Shown in pieces: positions 10,513-22,370 of a stretch of 64,000 nucleotides of DNA (position 1 is its first letter; each line of letters opens with the position of its first letter). The notes under the pieces are model-generated. The model made no database searches. It was not told the origin of the DNA and saw only the letters and a program-made list of their open reading frames with translations. This stretch comes from Apostichopus japonicus (Eukaryota; Echinodermata; Holothuroidea; Aspidochirotida; Stichopodidae). The translations under genes were made by a program, and so were the position numbers. The stretch covers positions 4,160,001-4,224,000 of the forward strand of contig NC_092578.1 of NCBI RefSeq assembly GCF_037975245.1, written 5' to 3'.

Positions 10513-13500
10513 ATCATTTTTGGAGATTTATTTTTTTGGACCACCACGTGGAAAGGAATCGTGTGCATCCTATTAACGGGAAGACATAGTGACAATGTTT
10601 CAAAAACAAAAAAAACAATTTACGATGCGGACCAACTTTCTGATACATTGACACTAGCCGGAAATGGCTGGGGTGGCGAAAGGTTGATATTAACAGAAGC
10701 GGACAGACTCTGGCGATACCAAGTTTTGTAAGAGGCCAACACTTTGGAGGCAACCTCTCAAAGTTCGTTGGGATGAATATTTTCAACCGTGGTGCCACCC
10801 GAGGGACAACTCCTCTTGTTTTACCATGAAGGCAGGACGTGGTTACGATTAATCGTTATTAACTTGGTTTCTTCGAGGAGGAGCAGCCTGCTAAAGAAAA
10901 GAGTATTTTATGCTGCATTGGGATCCAGACACAGTTGGCACCGATGTTCGACAATGTTGTTAATTTTTTTAGTGCTCGATTGGACAAAGTTTAATATTTG
11001 TTTCCTTATAGGAATAGTCTTGTGGGCAAACATTTGCACTTCAGATGACAAAAATCTGAACTGAGCCTGAATCGGATGATGAATCAATGACAACAACGAA
11101 AACACTCACGTGGTTTAACTCAGAGATTATATTCTGAACAATTGGAGAGATACATACATACTTGTCTGGTCCATCAACGGATTTCAAAGACCCATGGTGC
11201 ATAAAATTTACATTTTATCCGTAAGTTTTTTTTCCTGTAAATTAAATTATGTGACTTTCGTTCTCTGGTCATGCGTACTGTATTTGTCATCAGTGTCGAA
11301 GGATCGGTGTCGATATATTTGGTGTTGAATGATCGGTGTCGGAATGATCGGTGTTGAACGATCATAAAGTGCAGCAGCTAACACAGGGAGGATTGTTGCA
11401 ATAATAGGATCAGAGATAGTTATGGGCACTTTCCTCTTTGTCAATTTTTTTTTTCTCATTTTTTTCTGTTTTTTTTTTTCGAGGATTGCCTTCTCTGTAT
11501 TATTGAAAGAAGTCATCTTGTTTGTAAAACAGAGATGATTATTTCATCATATCAGAAATATTAAAATATGGTCTTTCACTGGGTTTAATACTTCTAAACT
11601 TCTCTGTCAAGATATATACCGTTTTGCTTAACTGTTTTGTATTTGACTGATACTGATTATGGTTTCTTCTTTTCTTCTGCTTTCTTTGTGTGTGTAGACT
11701 TAAACAGTCTTGTCCAGTTTAAAACTTTGTCGTGTTTTATTTTTTTGTCTCGAGCAGGTCGTGAGCAGAAATGATATCATTTTGTCCTGCCTAAAGGGGT
11801 AAAGAAAATGTGGGTAAAGCCGTTCATTGTTTCTTCGTACTTCCTGTTTCTTCTCTCCTATTTTGACTATTTCTTTTGCATTTATCAGTGTTTATCTTTC
11901 AAAAGAAATGCTTAATTTTAAGTAACACACATGTGTTGTGACCCTTCATTTTTATCCAGAAATCAATGCTTTTGTTAAAATGTCGAGTCAATCCTAAAAA
12001 GACAAAAAACACACGAAAGAAAACAGACGACATAATGCGAAAAATAATGGTCGACTTATTATAGAAACAAACGTAATCAGCCAATGAATGATATAGAGGA
12101 GAAGAGCATTCTGCAATTTTAATTATTGTGGAAGGACAAAATTCTGGCAAAGGTGTATTAATTATTATAATTGTAAACAAAAGACTGGTACACTTCATCT
12201 TCTTGTTTTCCATGCATTTCATAGATCGATCGATAACAATATATCTTAGTCGTTGCTATGGAGATGTGATCTATGTGGGGTTTATTTTGTAAGGCAGTTC
12301 TGAACACAAGTTTTTTTTTCATGGATTCAACTGGAAAGTATTTCAAAGAAATACAAAGGTCCCCCACCCCCCCCCCCCTGCACCCCCATGGTGGGGGAGG
12401 GAGTCATCTGTGAACGTTTGAGCAACTCACTCAGAATCTGGGAAATTTATAGGTAAAGTAGTATTTTATGGACAAATGTAACTTACATGCTGGTGTTCTT
12501 GTATTACCTTTTTGTCCATTCTCAGTATACTGTTTTAGTTAAATCAATTATTTAAGAGAGATCAAAAAGATCTTTGGGCCTGTATTTCTCAAACTTCTAC
12601 ATGATGTACTTAAGAAGACTATTAAGAGGCCTTATTTTTTTTTGGCAATTCTAATAATAAAAACCTACATTGATAACGAATGTGACGTTGTTGGATACGT
12701 TTGGGTGGAAAAAGTCCAGAATGTACTTAAAGACAATTCAAAAGGCATAATTGCAGTTCTAAAAGTTTAGTTCTAAATTAAATTAATGTGTCATTGTTAA
12801 GTACAAGTTGGTGGAATATAGCATTTGGACATGTATATGGTAGATATCCTAAAAGTTATTTAATCTCAATATCATCATATAAATCAGCATTGTAAACATT
12901 CTGAGTAAACCCACAACAGAAAACTGACTGGGGAAATTATGAAATTATAATTATTAAATTCTGCAGGATTTTTGGCTAAAAGAATTCACAATGGAAAAAA
13001 AAAAAGGTGTTACTAATTGATAAACAGTGTCATTTCTACCATACAGTGTCAGTATGGGGGAGAATTTACATGAAGAAAGGTGTAATTTGAACCTTGTTCT
13101 TTCAGTAAAAGTCAAATTGAAGAAAAAGAGGGCTATGGTTAGCATTGACCCTTTCTTTAATATAGCCAGTAGTCTAGTAAAGTATATTTCATATTTTAAT
13201 ATTGATGGCATTAAATTATTAAATATAGAACCATTGAGATCTAACACCAATGTCCTCAAGCTAGTGACAGCAAAAGGATTGTCTTTATTGTATTACTTTT
13301 GTTGTTGTTCTCGATGGTGTCCTTGTGACTATTTTGATTTATATTGTGTTTTATACCCGTTGTTAGGCACTTCACATTATTTTGTTGGTGGGGGGGGGGG
13401 GAGCAGGGGGAACTAAGGTCAATTTCAGAATTTATGATTTATGCTATTGTCAAGAAAGGGATAAGAGCCATAGTAAAGGGTTATTTCCCATAAAGGATAA

Positions 13501-15290
13501 AAGGTACTAAATTGTAAACTACACTGATTAATGTTGCTTCCGCTCCACCGTCAAATATCGATATCATATTTTTCTGCTGAATGCATCCTTAAAGCAGCTG
13601 GACGCATTTTGTGGTTTTTCCTTCACGTCCCTCCATGTCAGTACCTGTGGAGGCCGTAAAGCCGGGGGTAATATGCATATATGAATCGGGACAGACATGA
13701 CCATGATCGAACTGTTCCGTCTAGTCGTATACTGATTTCATCTCTTTGAGGAAGAGACAAGATTCTTCATATCGTCTGCGCTAAACCATATCGTAGACAA
13801 TGTGCAGTGAGCAAGATTTCCGTGGCCCACATACCCTTATAAATGCCGTCTACTAAACCTTATAGCAAAGGAAATAATGGAATATTCTTGTTTCGGTGGG
13901 AAGGGGGGGCGTGGAAGGGGGTGGGGATGTATATAGAGACTTCCTCTGATAGGATATTTAAAAATAACAGATTTAGTGATATATGTCCATTTCTGTCACA
14001 GCAATAGGTACATCCTTTAAGGTGTTGCAGTAAGTGGCTTGGGTACAGTTTTACTGTGGCCCATCAGATCATTTTCTTACCCACCCCCTGTACTAACCAC
14101 TGTACTAGTTGTTGGAGTAATTCTGTTGGGAATTTCATATAAAAATTACATATCTGTGGTGGTGAAATGCAACAGGCTGCATTAAAAGAGGTGGTAAATT
14201 TGTTAATTTTTTGTGATATTTTTTTAAAACTAAATAATAATAAGAAGGAATTGTAGGATTTCTTCCATTTATCACCATTTTAAGGATAAAAGCAATTTTT
14301 GCCTTAATGGTATCAAATATATCTATTATATTTTCCAAATTTTTTGTACAGACTAAAAAATAATCTTATTGATTCCAATTATGTATGAAAAAAAAAATAT
14401 TCGTATGTATGCTTTTGTTTATATGAAAATTATGTTTATACCATAAGGGGGTTTGTGGGAAAAGTTAAAAAAGTAAATCGATGTATATAAATTAGGTAGT
14501 CGACCCTTTTTTTTTTTCAATTTGATCGATAAAATGTTATCTATGAAGGGTTTGTTTATAGTGAATAGGAATGGCTTGATTTTGGCCTATGTTTGAGGCA
14601 ATTCCCATGCTTTTTTCCTTCCATAAACATATAAGTAAAAGCTAATAGAACAAAATAATTTGTCCAGTGTCGTTTTTGCTTCTTCTTGTTCTTGCTTCAT
14701 TTCTGAGAAGGGTATTTTGTCCCCCCCCCCCCCTCGTTGAAATTTGGTAACAGATCATACCCAGTTGTCAAGCTCAGGTTAACTGTCATTGTCACGAATA
14801 TTACCTGGCAGTGGCATACCCAGAATAGATTGCACCTGGGGATGATCCTTCCTTTGTCACCCCACCATGCATGGGATGCTGTCCTGTGAGAGGGGAGGTG
14901 GTGCCTCCTCCCCATAGAAGTGGTCTTCTCCCCTTCGAATTTTTTGTTTAAGGTAGCTTAGATGCAAAATTGGTGCTATCTTTGGCAAAACTTTGAATTG
15001 ACGAGCTGCCCCCCTTTCATTTTTTGGGGGCTGTGGCATGGCACCCCCCACCCCTCTGACTGGTACCAGGGAGACCGGCCCCTCTTAGTACGCCGCTGTT
15101 ACCTGGTTAATCCATATAGTAGAGATGCTTATAATGCCTAGCAGAAGTCATGAACTAACAAAGTCAAGATAATCTCCAAATGAAAATCAAATCAAAAGTT
15201 TCACAATTTCATGTATAAGACTGGACAGCATGAGCAAGTCTAGAAATTGACTTCTGTGGATATTGCCTGAATTTTCAATGTGTTGGCTTT
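10513..15290. other. Gene-free stretch after WIPF
   Basis: No coding gene recognised. Holds an imperfect GATCGGTGTCGAA repeat near 11294-11365, C or G homopolymers at about 12361-12378, 13389-13399 and 14719-14730, and otherwise AT-rich unique-looking sequence. Open frames here, including 129 codons at 13027-13416, have no recognisable domain and biased composition. Confidence 0.5.
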
Positions 15291-15299
15291 ATGCACTAT

Positions 15300-15585
15300 A
15301 CTGGTGCTGTGTCCTAGTGGATAAAGGTGGTGGTATTTGAAGCAAATGTGGCTTAGCAATCAGGAGGTTCCAGGTTGGATGCCCTACTGGGTCATAGTGA
15401 GGTGGGTTTATCATCTAAGAGTAATCTACTGTTTTCCCATCTGAAAAGATAGTAAATTTGTTGAATTGGAAGCCACCCGATGTGTAAGTTGTAATCCATA
15501 ACTTATGATAGGCCTTTGCGGGTTTCTCCCACATTTGTGGTGGCTTAAGCGTGGTTGAAATAACTGCTGATTCTTATTATTTTTA
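15300..15585 (+). repeat. Probable tRNA-derived SINE
   Basis: Opens with a tRNA-like head: A-box-like TGTCCTAGTGGATAAAGG and, about 60 bases later, a B-box-like GGTTCCAGGTTGGATGCC. A roughly 190-base non-tRNA body follows. Structure is typical of RNA polymerase III-derived SINEs; the family is not assigned. Confidence 0.45.
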
Positions 15586-16161
15586 CTAAATTACAAAGAC
15601 AACGGGCATCATAGTGATCCCTTGCAATTCCTTTTAGTGTGAGAATATTTTCCATATTCATCCATTACAAGAAAATTGAACAGAACTAGGCTTGATAATC
15701 TGGTGGGGTACAGGAATGTGGGTGGGTAAGGCCTGAAGATAAACACTTCCTTTGAGATATTTGTAAACCCACACATTGCTGATATAATAAACTTACATGA
15801 GTATGATGCGACACTGGTCATATCTCCCCACCCCACCCCCCCCCAAAACATTCTTATGATCCCGTTTTAGAACCATACAAACTTTCTGAGAGTGTTTTGT
15901 GACAGTGACTTATATTGACCTGAAAATGATAGATTCAAAGACTTGCTGGGTTGTTAATTCCTTGCTGGAGGTGAATGGAATCTGTGCCATGTATGTGTGC
16001 ATGAATGTATGTATGTGACACCTGCTTGTAACACAGTAACTTAAAAAGTTAAGGGTGTATTACGTTCATACTTAAAAAAGTATGTCCTTGTTGACTCCAT
16101 ACTAAATATGTAGATCCAACTTGATGAGTGCATGACTCCTATTTAAATTAGCAGAGATCAA

Positions 16162-16177
16162 AGGTCACATGAGGTCA
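16162..16177 (+). promoter_or_regulatory. DR4 nuclear-receptor half-site pair
   Basis: Two perfect AGGTCA half-sites separated by CATG, the DR4 spacing bound by several nuclear-receptor/RXR dimers. There is no nearby gene, and it may be part of an interspersed repeat. Sequence match only. Confidence 0.3.
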
Positions 16178-16949
16178 ACAGGTGTCAATGTCTGTAATCC
16201 TTATAAACATGCAATACTACAAAATTAATGGTACTCAATTAATCTGTGAGTTCTCCGATGCTATAATTTTCTTTTGGTGGACATAGTTTGGTCAATTTCA
16301 GTTCAGTTTAGCAAAGGGGCTTCAACAATATAACATCCAGGAAATGAAATCTACTTCAAAGAGTTGAGTTGGGTGGTTTAAACACACACAAGTGGTCCTT
16401 ATCAGTTTTCACACTCTTGAGCTTCAATGGTTCAATAGGTTATCTCAAGTGGTCTCACAATTGGCCTCATTCTCAGTGATTTATACTAGATGACTTTGGC
16501 AAAGTTGTAAAAATATTTCATAGTGTATAAACAATGTCATGTAACTCATTCATTAATAACAATTATGAATGGATGGTTGGTTGGGAGGCAGAGCTGATTT
16601 GCTAGCTCAAAATTGTTAAAAGAAATATCCTTTGCTCAAACATCTGTGTCTATATCACACCTGGATAAACTGTTTTTTTTTCAGGATACTGAAACACTTT
16701 GGAATAAACCTTCTAACCTGTAAAATCCTTTAATACCAGTGAATTAATTATTGGTTGATGCCCAGCCACGAGTGCCATATAAGAGCCGGATATCTCTGAT
16801 ATTATCTGGTTCTCACTTAATTCTTGGGCAAATTTAGCTCACTTGTGAAACTGGGAATCTCTAGCCAACTGGTTTTTTGTATTTTTTTTTTTAAGTCTCC
16901 TTACATTGTTAGGTTCAAATATTAGAAATGAGCATTATTTCTAAACTGT

Positions 16950-17195
16950 TACTGTGGCACAGTGGTTAGTGCTAGTACCTGAAGAGCAAGACAAAACTCC
17001 TCATCTAGGGTTCAAACCCCAGTGAAGGCACTTTGCTTTTACTGTGCTTATATACCTCTTTCCTCCCATTATGAACCTTAAATATTAGAAACAAGCTTTA
17101 TTTTTCAACAGTTACAGTGGCGCAGTGGTTAGTGCTCTGTACCTGAAGAGCAAGACAAACTCCTTGTCTTGGGTTCAATTCCCACAGGATGCATG
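16950..17195 (+). repeat. Two tandem tRNA-derived SINE-like units
   Basis: Two copies about 163 bases apart. Each has an AATATTAGAAA..TTATTT lead-in, then an A-box (TGGC[AG]CAGTGGTTAGTGCT), the shared middle ACCTGAAGAGCAAGACAAA, and a B-box (GGTTCAAACCCC / GGTTCAATTCCC). No functional cloverleaf is claimed. Confidence 0.7.
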
Positions 17196-17287
17196 TCTAT
17201 GGTTCAAGTCCAGCCAGAGCCTTTTAATTTTCTGTTCTTCAGAGGAGGTGGAAGTATAAAAGAAAGAAACCAAGTTTTTTCATTGGG

Positions 17288-17362
17288 AACCGAAATGGTG
17301 TAATCGGTAGTTCCGTATACGATTAGATGATTCTGATCAGCTCGGTTCAAGTCCAGGGTGAG
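17288..17362 (+). repeat. tRNA-like module
   Basis: Contains an A-box-like TGGTGTAATCGGTAG and a B-box GGTTCAAGTCC at tRNA spacing. Probably a SINE head or tRNA pseudogene; the acceptor stem does not pair convincingly by eye. Confidence 0.45.
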
Positions 17363-17389
17363 TGCGGGTGATTGCTGGAAAAGGAGCAC

Positions 17390-17520
17390 CCCTCCCTCAT
17401 GACAAGGTTCCCACGTGGCCAAGGGAATTCGCTGGCACCCCTCCCCCTGACAAGGTTCCCAAGCAGCCAAGGGAATTCGCCGGCACCCCTCCCCCTGACA
17501 AGGTTCCTTCTCCCTGACAA
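17390..17520 (+). repeat. Short direct repeats (CCCCTGACAAGGTTCC)
   Basis: Three to four imperfect copies of a roughly 43-base unit with the words ACAAGGTTCCCA, GCCAAGGGAATTCGC and GGCACCCCTCC, between the tRNA-like modules. Confidence 0.7.
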
Positions 17521-17604
17521 GGATCAGTGGAGAAAATGTTTTATAAGAACACTAAGTCCAAACAACTGGATCTTTAAATATTTGAAAAGCAGGCTACAGC
17601 TTTC

Positions 17605-17675
17605 TCCCACCTTATGGTCTAGTGGGAGAGAAACAGATTTGGCTGCAAAAGGTCCCTGGTTCAATCCCAACCACT
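17605..17675 (+). repeat. tRNA-like module
   Basis: A-box-like TGGTCTAGTGGGAGAG and B-box GGTTCAATCCC at tRNA spacing. The fourth such module within 750 bases. Confidence 0.45.
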
Positions 17676-17679
17676 GCTT

Positions 17680-19060
17680 TTTGTTTAGCAGCTTGTAAAA
17701 AAACTCATCAATAATATTGTTTTAAATTCAATACATGTATAAAAAAAATACATGACCTACTTTATTATAGAACCACAAAAATATTGCATTTATTTATAAC
17801 AAACCATTCCATAGCAGGTGAATTCAGTACTTCTAACCATTCCTTAGAAGCAGAGAGTTGTTAGAGAGAGGATTACAGTACATTGGCTTCTAATATATAT
17901 ATTTAAGTTTAATGGATACTTTGAACATGAGTTGGATCTTTCTCATGCCAAATCTGTTCATTGACAGCCTGATCAAGACCACTGTCCTGTCCCGAAACAA
18001 AATGATCCAATCAAAATAATCTAATAACAGACAACAGCATAGTACAGAGTTATAGAATGAATTTTTTTTGAGCAAACTACCGCATAATAACTTCCAAGTC
18101 ATTCCTTCCCTCCACCTACCACACCCCTCCTTCAGCTCCCCCCCCCCCTCCTATGCATTACAAAAGATGTTCATATGATGGGCTTCTCAGTAGGATTTAC
18201 TTCAATGCATGGATATTATTTACTCATATTTGAGTCGATGATTCAACAATTGTTGCAATTTTATCATGATGATTGTCGATAATACATCAATGTAGACATT
18301 GGGTATTTAAAAGCCACTTCCATGTACGATTCTAGACATGTTGTATCAGTTTGCTGATCAGAAACCTTTAAAATGCAAATAATTAACTGTTTGAAGGAAA
18401 TATATATATCAAAAGACAGTTGTCAAAAATGGACATTGTACAAATTACTGGAATATTTTCTCCTTCTAGCAACTCCCTGGTCAGTATAATGCAGTGAAAA
18501 AAAAAGCAGCAACCTTTGGGCTATTTAAAAAAAATATAAATAAAAAAAATGTTCAGATACTAAAACATTGCATTTACATACATACGTCCCTATTATGATT
18601 AACATTATAATGTATTCTGACAAAAAACCAAGTCTGTGGTGAAAAATATAAATATATACAGATATTTAAGCTTCATAGCTTTATATCAAAACCTTTTCTT
18701 CATATTTTGAAGAGTACATTGATAATACTATGTTATATCATACATATGTAGCATTTGGGATTTAATTATAACAAATAATGTCTTTCTGTGATCACTGGTT
18801 TTTTCCTAATGGAAAGTATCAAAATTAAATAAGGACAAACTTTCTACCTTGGCAATGGAATGAGGTATGAAAAGTTTTATTGCCTCTATATCACATGTTT
18901 TTGTAAGCCACAAACCCTCCCCCCCCTTTTTTTAAACCGTTTTCAAGCAGATATTTTTTTATTTTTTGAGTTATTTTATTTGATACTAAAACCTCATTTA
19001 CAATACAATTTATTAAACCATGAGTAATCAAATTTCACTTTCAAAGTGAAGAAAAAGTCA
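17680..19060. other. AT-rich stretch without genes
   Basis: No gene recognised. Contains a C run near 18138-18148 and A/T simple sequence near 18520-18560 and 18650. Confidence 0.5.
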
Positions 19061-19064
19061 AAAC

Positions 19065-19285
19065 TTAACGCTGGTGCCTAAGGTCCCCAGTTCGAGTCAC
19101 TCCAAGATTAATGTATGTCGTCCAGTTACAGAGTTGTTGACAATTCATAATCATGGACGTTAAATATGAATCTAGGAGACTGACTTCAGTCAGCTTGCGG
19201 CTTTGATAAGCCAATGATGGCTTCTTCGCAAGTACCTACAAATAAAAGTGTCTAAAATACATACATACATACATACATAAAACTT
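19065..19285 (+). repeat. 5'-truncated SINE with (ATAC)n tail
   Basis: Starts with a B-box-like CCAGTTCGAGTCACTCC, continues through a body, reaches AATAAAAGTGTCTAAA, and ends in (ATAC)n at 19258-19280. A short tandem tail after a tRNA-like half is typical of retroposed SINEs. Confidence 0.55.
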
Positions 19286-19585
19286 GGAAATTTTAACAAA
19301 AACATGAAAAAGCGTCTGGGCGACAAACTTTCCACGACTGAACAAAGTATTAGTTTTTGAAGGCTTTGAATGTCGTGATTTATAAAGTACTACGGTTCAT
19401 TCTGTACAGACTTGTTATCCACCTTTGCACACGCATAGCGATTTGACCACACCATGTAGCATTTTTAGTATGCAATACTGGACAGATTGTTCTGCTCATC
19501 AATGCATCTTCCAGCATATGTCAGGTGTTTTCCGTACCCTATATCAAATTTAAACTAAAAAAATACTTGTAGGCATCATAGAGAG

Positions 19586-19897
19586 CAGGGATGTGCTCAC
19601 ACTAGGCGGCACCGGGCGGCTGCGCCCAGCAGTTCTGAATGCCGCCAAGCACAAACAATATTTTAAACATTTCTGCCCAGCACTTGTTTGATGATAATTT
19701 AACAAATTTAACTATAACCAAAATTTGGGAGAATACATGGCACAGAATAGGAAATAAAGCACCACCTAAGCATACTTCATGTGCAAAATTTATCCAGTGG
19801 GGAGGGGGTACCCCACCCATGAGATCCCTCTCCCAGGGTGTGGATCACACTACCACACAATCTGCCCGGCACTCTAATATTCCTGAGCACATCCATG
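19586..19897. mobile_element. hAT-like MITE
   Basis: About 312 bases bounded by inverted ends CAGGGATGTGCTCA and (reverse complement) CATGGATGTGCTCA. Internal sequence is non-coding and rich in GCGGC/GCCGC near the left end. The flanks share GAGAG but not a clean 8-base duplication. Assignment to hAT is from the CAGGG-type terminus and is tentative. Confidence 0.55.
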
Positions 19898-19947
19898 CGA
19901 GAGAAAAGAAATTTGAAGTCTTGTTTATATTGGAATTTAACACTTTT

Positions 19948-20532
19948 TTATGCATAGGACTTTATTTGGACTAGCAAACCATGAAGTTCATCTGCTTGGT
20001 CTTTCAGTTTCAGGATATCCTTCTGCTTCCTGACACAGCAGTTGCAGTCGCAACTTTCAGAACGGTCGCAACGAAATTGATAGTTATGGTCGACCCGAGG
20101 TGAATACATCGTCGGCATGTCCGAATCCACGGTCTTCTCTTGTCCTGGAGGAATGTCTCCGGCGAATCGTCCACAAACGGGTTCTTTAGGAGTCTTATGT
20201 TTGGAAGACGTCTTGTTTTTATGTCCCAAGTGCTTGGTCGGATACGGGTTCTCATCTGTCGGTTCGCCATCTTTGAAGTGGCGGGAACAGACTCGAGCAA
20301 AGTTTGGCGGTTGCCAGACCAATCCGGCTGGTGTCTTTCTATCGATGGCCTCAATCCATACCTGCCTCGCTTCGGGATCGCGTCGTTGAGTCGGAAACGG
20401 ATGGAGGGCAAACGGAGGTTTACAGTAACACCGGCCAAAAGACATGTTATGGAGCTTGCAAGTTTTCTCTCTCCATTTATCCAAATGTACTGTGCTTTTG
20501 GAGCACCCTTTCACAGCACAAATTCTTCCCAT
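19948..20532 (-). CDS. THAP-domain protein, terminal (possibly only coding) exon
   Basis: Encodes 194 residues from the Met at 20532 to TAA at 19948. Residues 5-85 carry a THAP-type C2CH zinc finger: C5-x4-C10 and the diagnostic VCSRHF (C82, H85), followed by GEPTDENPYPTKHLG as in other invertebrate THAP proteins. Between the two halves is an unusually Cys-rich insert (C25, C35, C37). The middle is basic, a cysteine cluster lies at 155-166, and the last 25 residues look like a short coiled coil. THAP domains bind DNA and occur in nuclear regulators and in P-element transposases; no transposase catalytic part is present here. The Met is 8 bases inside an apparent exon (acceptor TATATTTCAG), so an upstream exon, coding or 5' UTR, is likely. 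Function unknown beyond DNA binding. Confidence 0.82.
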   Translation of the reverse strand: MGRICAVKGCSKSTVHLDKWREKTCKLHNMSFGRCYCKPPFALHPFPTQRRDPEARQVWIEAIDRKTPAGLVWQPPNFARVCSRHFKDGEPTDENPYPTKHLGHKNKTSSKHKTPKEPVCGRFAGDIPPGQEKTVDSDMPTMYSPRVDHNYQFRCDRSESCDCNCCVRKQKDILKLKDQADELHGLLVQIKSYA

Positions 20533-20699
20533 GCCTCCACCTGAAATATACAATAAGAAATACAGCAAAATGGAAATACAGCAAAACCATTCTTAAACAT
20601 AATCTCCCCCACCCCCCCTTCCCCCTTCACACACACACAAGTTACAACAACATATGTTGTCAATTTTCAATACCCCAATCATCTAACCAGCCGTATCAT

Positions 20700-20935
20700 T
20701 GCTCGTAGCGGTAGATTGAGGTCGCTGACTTCACATCGTTGTTCCACTTAGTTGCGCTGTTGGAGCTAGTTAGTGTAAGTTTTTGTTTAGACTGCATATA
20801 ACTGATTGTATATTATCAATGTTTTTATGTATTTTGTATCATTCTTTGTATTTTGTATTCATTTATTGTATTTCTCACCGCAGAAATGTAATGTCCTTCT
20901 GGGATTCAATAAAGTTAACTTACTTAATACCCGAC
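20700..20935 (+). repeat. Possible 3' end of a non-LTR retroelement
   Basis: A T-rich segment with TTTTGTATT words, then TTCTGGGATTCAATAAAGTTAACTT, the kind of AATAAAGTT ending often seen at 3' ends of LINEs or SINEs. No coding part is visible. Confidence 0.3.
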
Positions 20936-21542
20936 TAATGCTAACTTATCTTAGCTAATTTTCTTCCTGTGGAGGTGTGTTTTGCAGAGTATCACAACTG
21001 TTTCAATATCAGATCAAGACTATGCTCCACATGATACATGTATGACAAGGATTCTTCAAGGTATTAAGCCCCAAAGTTTAGCATGCTAAAAATTGATTTA
21101 GGTTTTCGATATAATTTACCTAGAAGCTCTGATCCTCACAAATTATTCAAAAATATTGGAGATTATTACGATAGGCAACTTAATACCTCAGTGTGGATGA
21201 CATTGACAACTTTGAGTGGCAGTAAAATGGTTTTTCCGGAATTTGAACATGTGTGACCATTATCGGACTCTCTAGAAAATTTTGGGGGAACACTGCTGAT
21301 CTTTGAAAGGTATTAACGTTCTAACAACTTTCCTTTTCCTACTTTCCATAATTTTTGTTCTTATTGTAAGGCTTATTTTAGGTAGTTCGGGAACGGTAAG
21401 CCCGGCCTTACACTGATACCGTAGAACCGAGCGTGAAACGTGAAATAATCAGGAAAAGCGGGTACTGCATAATATATGTCTTCTTTTATTGATTCAGGAT
21501 AAAACTGTAACTTGTAACTTTAGATAATTAAAATGTAAAGAG

Positions 21543-21605
21543 CCCGAAGTCTACAGACGTAAATATAAATAACGGAGCCTACTTGTCTACGTCCGTAGAC
21601 TTCGG
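21543..21605. repeat. Inverted repeat, 18-base arms
   Basis: CCGAAGTCTACAGACGTA and its near-perfect reverse complement (one mismatch) flank about 27 bases. Confidence 0.7.
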
Positions 21606-21756
21606 ATGATAAACTTCAACTCCTCGATAAATCTTTAAGAAACACTTAAACCCCTGATTCCAAAATAACAAATTAAGACGCGTTGCACAGGGCACACGCT
21701 CTGCCCTTGAACCCGATTGGTGTAAACTTTTAACTCACCCCTTACCAAACTCTTGA

Positions 21757-21813
21757 TTGGTTGAGTGCCAACCTGATATGCAGATGAGCATATGCAAATG
21801 GGCACTCAACCAA
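21757..21813. repeat. Hairpin with 13-base perfect arms and an octamer-like word
   Basis: TTGGTTGAGTGCC pairs perfectly with GGCACTCAACCAA across 31 bases. The loop contains ATATGCAAATG, an octamer-like POU site. It lies about 120 bases from a TGACGTCA at 21934. Confidence 0.6.
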
Positions 21814-21933
21814 TTTGAACCAGTTTGGCTGTCTTCCAACCCCGAATCATTTAAAACAAAAGATACGCTTCTAATAGTGCGTGATTTATATCCCGCCACA
21901 CCACAGCGCAAACCACCAATGCGCGAGCCATGG

Positions 21934-21941
21934 GTGACGTC
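21934..21941. promoter_or_regulatory. Consensus CRE (TGACGTCA)
   Basis: Perfect cAMP-response palindrome, about 1.4 kb upstream of the THAP exon on that gene's strand. It could belong to a THAP promoter; this is only a motif match. Confidence 0.25.
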
Positions 21942-22370
21942 ATAATGACAATAACTAGAATACGCTTCACAATAACTAGAATACGCTTCACATTATATTA
22001 GAGACCTATTTTTTTTAATGCATTAAGGCCTATGCACTTGCTTAATTGTGTATGGTCCTGATTAATATTTGTGTTGAAAAACATTTTACAACTTTGTTGT
22101 CGTTTTTTGTCCTTTTGGCTAAGACCATGTGTAGTATCTGTTCCCTTTCAAGGGGAATTGGTGATGCACACACGGCGATGATCACACAGTCAGTCCCAAT
22201 GCAATGGGACTGGGGTTGAGAGCGGATCAGTCGTTCGGTTTTCGTGCTCAGGTTCTTTCCTGGGCGTCTTTTTCTTAAAAAATACTTTGTCTGAAGTTTG
22301 AATTCACTAATTATTTGCGAATGCTCCGAAATTTGGCAAAAAATTGAATCAACATGATTGTTAAATCAAA

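Noticed and set aside
13027-13416. 129-codon plus-strand open frame
   Set aside because: Lys/Phe/Cys-rich translation of AT-rich DNA ending in a G run; no recognisable family or splice context.
16950-17190. Functional tRNA genes
   Set aside because: A- and B-boxes are present, but acceptor stems do not pair and copies are tandem SINE-like units.
20117-20708. Plus-strand open frames of 90-134 codons
   Set aside because: Antisense to the THAP exon, whose own frame carries the conserved zinc-ligand pattern.
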